From SLFT01 sp964493075 (GTDB lineage: Bacteria; Hydrogenedentota; Hydrogenedentia; Hydrogenedentales; CAITNO01), in NCBI GenBank assembly GCA_964493075.1, contig CAZBNU010000203.1, positions 1 through 7,364 of the forward strand: 7,364 nt of DNA, in the 5' to 3' direction. Every line of letters starts with the position of its first letter. Positions within the stretch are counted from its first letter, which is position 1. The translations under genes and the position numbers were made by a program. Under the pieces are notes generated by a model, which had not been told where the DNA came from, ran no database searches, and saw only the letters and a program-made list of their open reading frames with translations. This document shows, piece after piece, positions 5,984 to 7,364 of this stretch.

Positions 5984-7165
5984 TTATTCACCAGCAACCC
6001 AGTCCGGCACAAACGCAGCATGTTTTATGGATGCCCCGTTTTTCGTGCGATACGAGTAGGACACATGAACCCGGCCATCCTTTCCCTGAACAACCGAGGG
6101 ATAGGAAAAGGAGCCTGTCCCGGTTTCATCATGCTCAATGTGGCGCATCACCGGCCAGGTGTCGCCTTCATCGGTGGACAGGGCGGCAGCAAGGCTGTGC
6201 CTTCCTTCCTCAGTATCGTTGTAAATCATGATCCAACGGCCATCTGCAAGTGTACGTATGGCGACGCTTGCGCCCGGATTGGGCATTTCCGTTTTGTGTG
6301 ATACCGTCCAGGTTTCGCCGTTGTCTGCGGAATCCGAACGGTGTATTCTGGTGGGGGATGCGCCGCTGTCGCGACAGAACGCCACCACAGAACCATCCTT
6401 TCGTTGTGCAACAGTTGGCTGTATCGGTGCCAGCCCGACGATGGGTGCGCTGGGCAACCAGGTTTTGCCGGTATCATCGGAATAGGCCATGAGTGACACA
6501 TTAAAGCCGTCGGAATAGAGGGGCAGTAAAATGCGGCCCGAGTCCAGCACGAGCGGTTGGGTGCGGGTCATCCATCCGATTTGCCGCTTTAGCTTGTCTT
6601 TGGAAGCTTCCAAAAGCATCTGCGAATAGGGATAGGCATATTCCGCCCACATCCCCTCATCCGGGTCGAGTACCTTAAACGCTGCCTCCATTTGATCGGC
6701 AAATTCATCACCGGGGCGCAGCGTAATTACATCCTGCCAGTCCCAACGGGGCGCGCCGTCTTCGGTGTAATCCGCAGCGCGGCGGTATTTCAGCAGACAA
6801 TTCTGCCAGCCGTTTGCCAGCACCACCACCCAGAACAACCAGAGCCGTTCTTCCGCGTCCACAAACAACACAGGGTTGCAGTCCGGAAACTCCGGTGTGT
6901 CCGCCATCTCAAAGACTTCGCTCCAGGCCGTGTCGCCCTTGCGCAGTCGCGCACCCTGAATCAGTACGTCATCAGCGGTGCGCTCGCCCGAACCGTGAAA
7001 CCACGCCGCGATCAGGTCGCCGTCCGGTGTTTCCACAACACTACTTCCGTGGACGTGCTTCTCCTGCTCAGGAAAGATCAAGGCTGCTGAAAAATCTGCA
7101 TTTGCATGTGCATACCCCTGGGTTAGTAAAACGACAGTCATCGTTAAAAAAAGAAAATGCCTCAA
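5984..7165 (-). CDS. Secreted BNR-repeat sialidase-like protein (putative exo-alpha-sialidase)
   Basis: This is a 393-residue exported protein. Residues 1-22 form a signal peptide (MRHFLFL, hydrophobic core, AHA), then a six-bladed beta-propeller of the BNR_2/sialidase superfamily. Three exact Asp-boxes (SxDxGxTW) are present: SDDTGKTW (229-236), SADNGETW (279-286) and STDEGDTW (330-337). Family-typical stretches include HGSSVVETPDGDLIAAWF (39-56) and RTQPLVLDSGRILLPLY (201-217). Classical GH33 sialidases carry an FRIP arginine motif near the N-terminus, and I do not see one. The true substrate may therefore be another acidic or deoxy sugar rather than sialic acid. The start is TTG, supported by AAGGAG eight bases upstream. 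The first in-frame ATG (7141) would be 32 bases from that site and would remove the basic start of the signal peptide. It may be co-transcribed with the apt-like gene 55 bases upstream and the oxidoreductase 65 bases downstream. Confidence 0.85.
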   Translation of the reverse strand: MRHFLFLTMTVVLLTQGYAHANADFSAALIFPEQEKHVHGSSVVETPDGDLIAAWFHGSGERTADDVLIQGARLRKGDTAWSEVFEMADTPEFPDCNPVLFVDAEERLWLFWVVVLANGWQNCLLKYRRAADYTEDGAPRWDWQDVITLRPGDEFADQMEAAFKVLDPDEGMWAEYAYPYSQMLLEASKDKLKRQIGWMTRTQPLVLDSGRILLPLYSDGFNVSLMAYSDDTGKTWLPSAPIVGLAPIQPTVAQRKDGSVVAFCRDSGASPTRIHRSDSADNGETWTVSHKTEMPNPGASVAIRTLADGRWIMIYNDTEEGRHSLAAALSTDEGDTWPVMRHIEHDETGTGSFSYPSVVQGKDGRVHVSYSYRTKNGASIKHAAFVPDWVAGE

Positions 7166-7173
7166 AACAGTTG

Positions 7174-7179
7174 CTCCTT
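7174..7179 (-). promoter_or_regulatory. Ribosome binding site AAGGAG placing a TTG start (sialidase-like gene)
   Basis: AAGGAG ends eight bases before the TTG at 7165, which is ideal spacing and fixes the start of the signal peptide. Confidence 0.7.
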
Positions 7180-7201
7180 ATAAGTCTTGTTGGTCAGCAG
7201 T

Positions 7202-7207
7202 ATTCTA
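7202..7207 (-). promoter_or_regulatory. Weak -10-like hexamer upstream of the sialidase-like gene
   Basis: TAGAAT (5 of 6 matches to TATAAT) on the minus strand lies between the apt-like stop and the sialidase-like start. Bases about 17 upstream do not resemble a -35 box. It could be a secondary promoter or chance. Confidence 0.15.
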
Positions 7208-7220
7208 TTGTAAACGCAAA

Positions 7221-7364
7221 TCAGTCCACCATAAAGGACACCAGCGAGAACGCAGGTAGGGGCGCAATTTTTTCCCTTCCGTTCAATGGCGGTAACTCTA
7301 CCACAAAAGCAGCCTCCATTACGGCGCCTCCGAGACGCTCCACCAGGCGCGCCACGGCTGCCAC
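7221..7364 (-). CDS. apt: Adenine phosphoribosyltransferase, C-terminal end (partial)
   Basis: An open frame enters from the right edge and gives 47 residues before a TGA at 7223-7221. It reads LVERLGGAVMEAAFVVELPP, then LNGREKIAPLPAFSLVSF and MVD. This matches the C-terminal end of adenine phosphoribosyltransferase: the helix with LVxxLGG, the strand xAAFxxEL, the conserved L(N/K)GREKL and the final FSL(V/L). The enzyme makes AMP from adenine and PRPP in purine salvage, in the cytoplasm. The start and the PRPP-binding loop lie outside the window. The assignment rests on these C-terminal motifs recalled from known Apt proteins. It is the most upstream visible gene of the minus-strand group. 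Confidence 0.8.
   Translation of the reverse strand: MAAVARLVERLGGAVMEAAFVVELPPLNGREKIAPLPAFSLVSFMVD

Noticed and set aside
1..7364. CRISPR array, tRNA, rRNA, transposase or phage genes
   Set aside because: No regularly spaced direct repeats, cloverleaf, rRNA segments or recombinase motifs were seen on either strand.

Overview
The window comes from a bacterial chromosome. Genes are compact, Shine-Dalgarno sequences are of the AAGGAG type, GC content looks moderate by eye, and two gene products carry signal peptides. The gene set suggests a diderm, environmental, possibly uncultured lineage. A LolA/DUF2092-like domain fused to a TlpA thioredoxin and a secreted BNR-repeat sialidase-like protein are both common in Planctomycetes-like, Lentisphaerae-like and Hydrogenedentes-like genomes. 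This placement is an inference with low confidence; no rRNA or marker gene is present.

Layout. Bases 1-312 hold no convincing gene, only a weak promoter candidate just before the first one. Two plus-strand genes follow. The first is a small YacP/NYN-domain nuclease (313-861). The second is a YprB-type DEDD exonuclease with a C-terminal TPR-like region (1068-2495). The 206-base gap between them holds an 85-base element with perfect 28-base inverted arms, close to the start codon of the second gene.

From 2506 to the right edge everything is on the minus strand. In transcription order, from right to left, the genes are: the last 47 codons of a gene that looks like adenine phosphoribosyltransferase (apt, cut by the window edge); a secreted sialidase-like protein with three exact Asp-boxes, starting at TTG; an NADPH:quinone reductase-type oxidoreductase, also starting at TTG; a secreted LolA-like/TlpA fusion whose ATG overlaps the reductase stop codon (ATGA); and a two-domain protein joining a family 2 glycosyltransferase to a SAM-dependent methyltransferase. 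Gaps are short (about 55-65 bases, or overlapping) and no terminator is visible, so they may be co-transcribed. Only the reductase/TlpA pair shows clear translational coupling.

The nuclease genes and the minus-strand cluster converge with 10 bases between stop codons. I do not see a defence system, CRISPR array, transposase, tRNA or rRNA. The most unusual items are the long palindromic element, the glycosyltransferase-methyltransferase fusion and the LolA-like/thioredoxin fusion. None amounts to a demonstrably new system.
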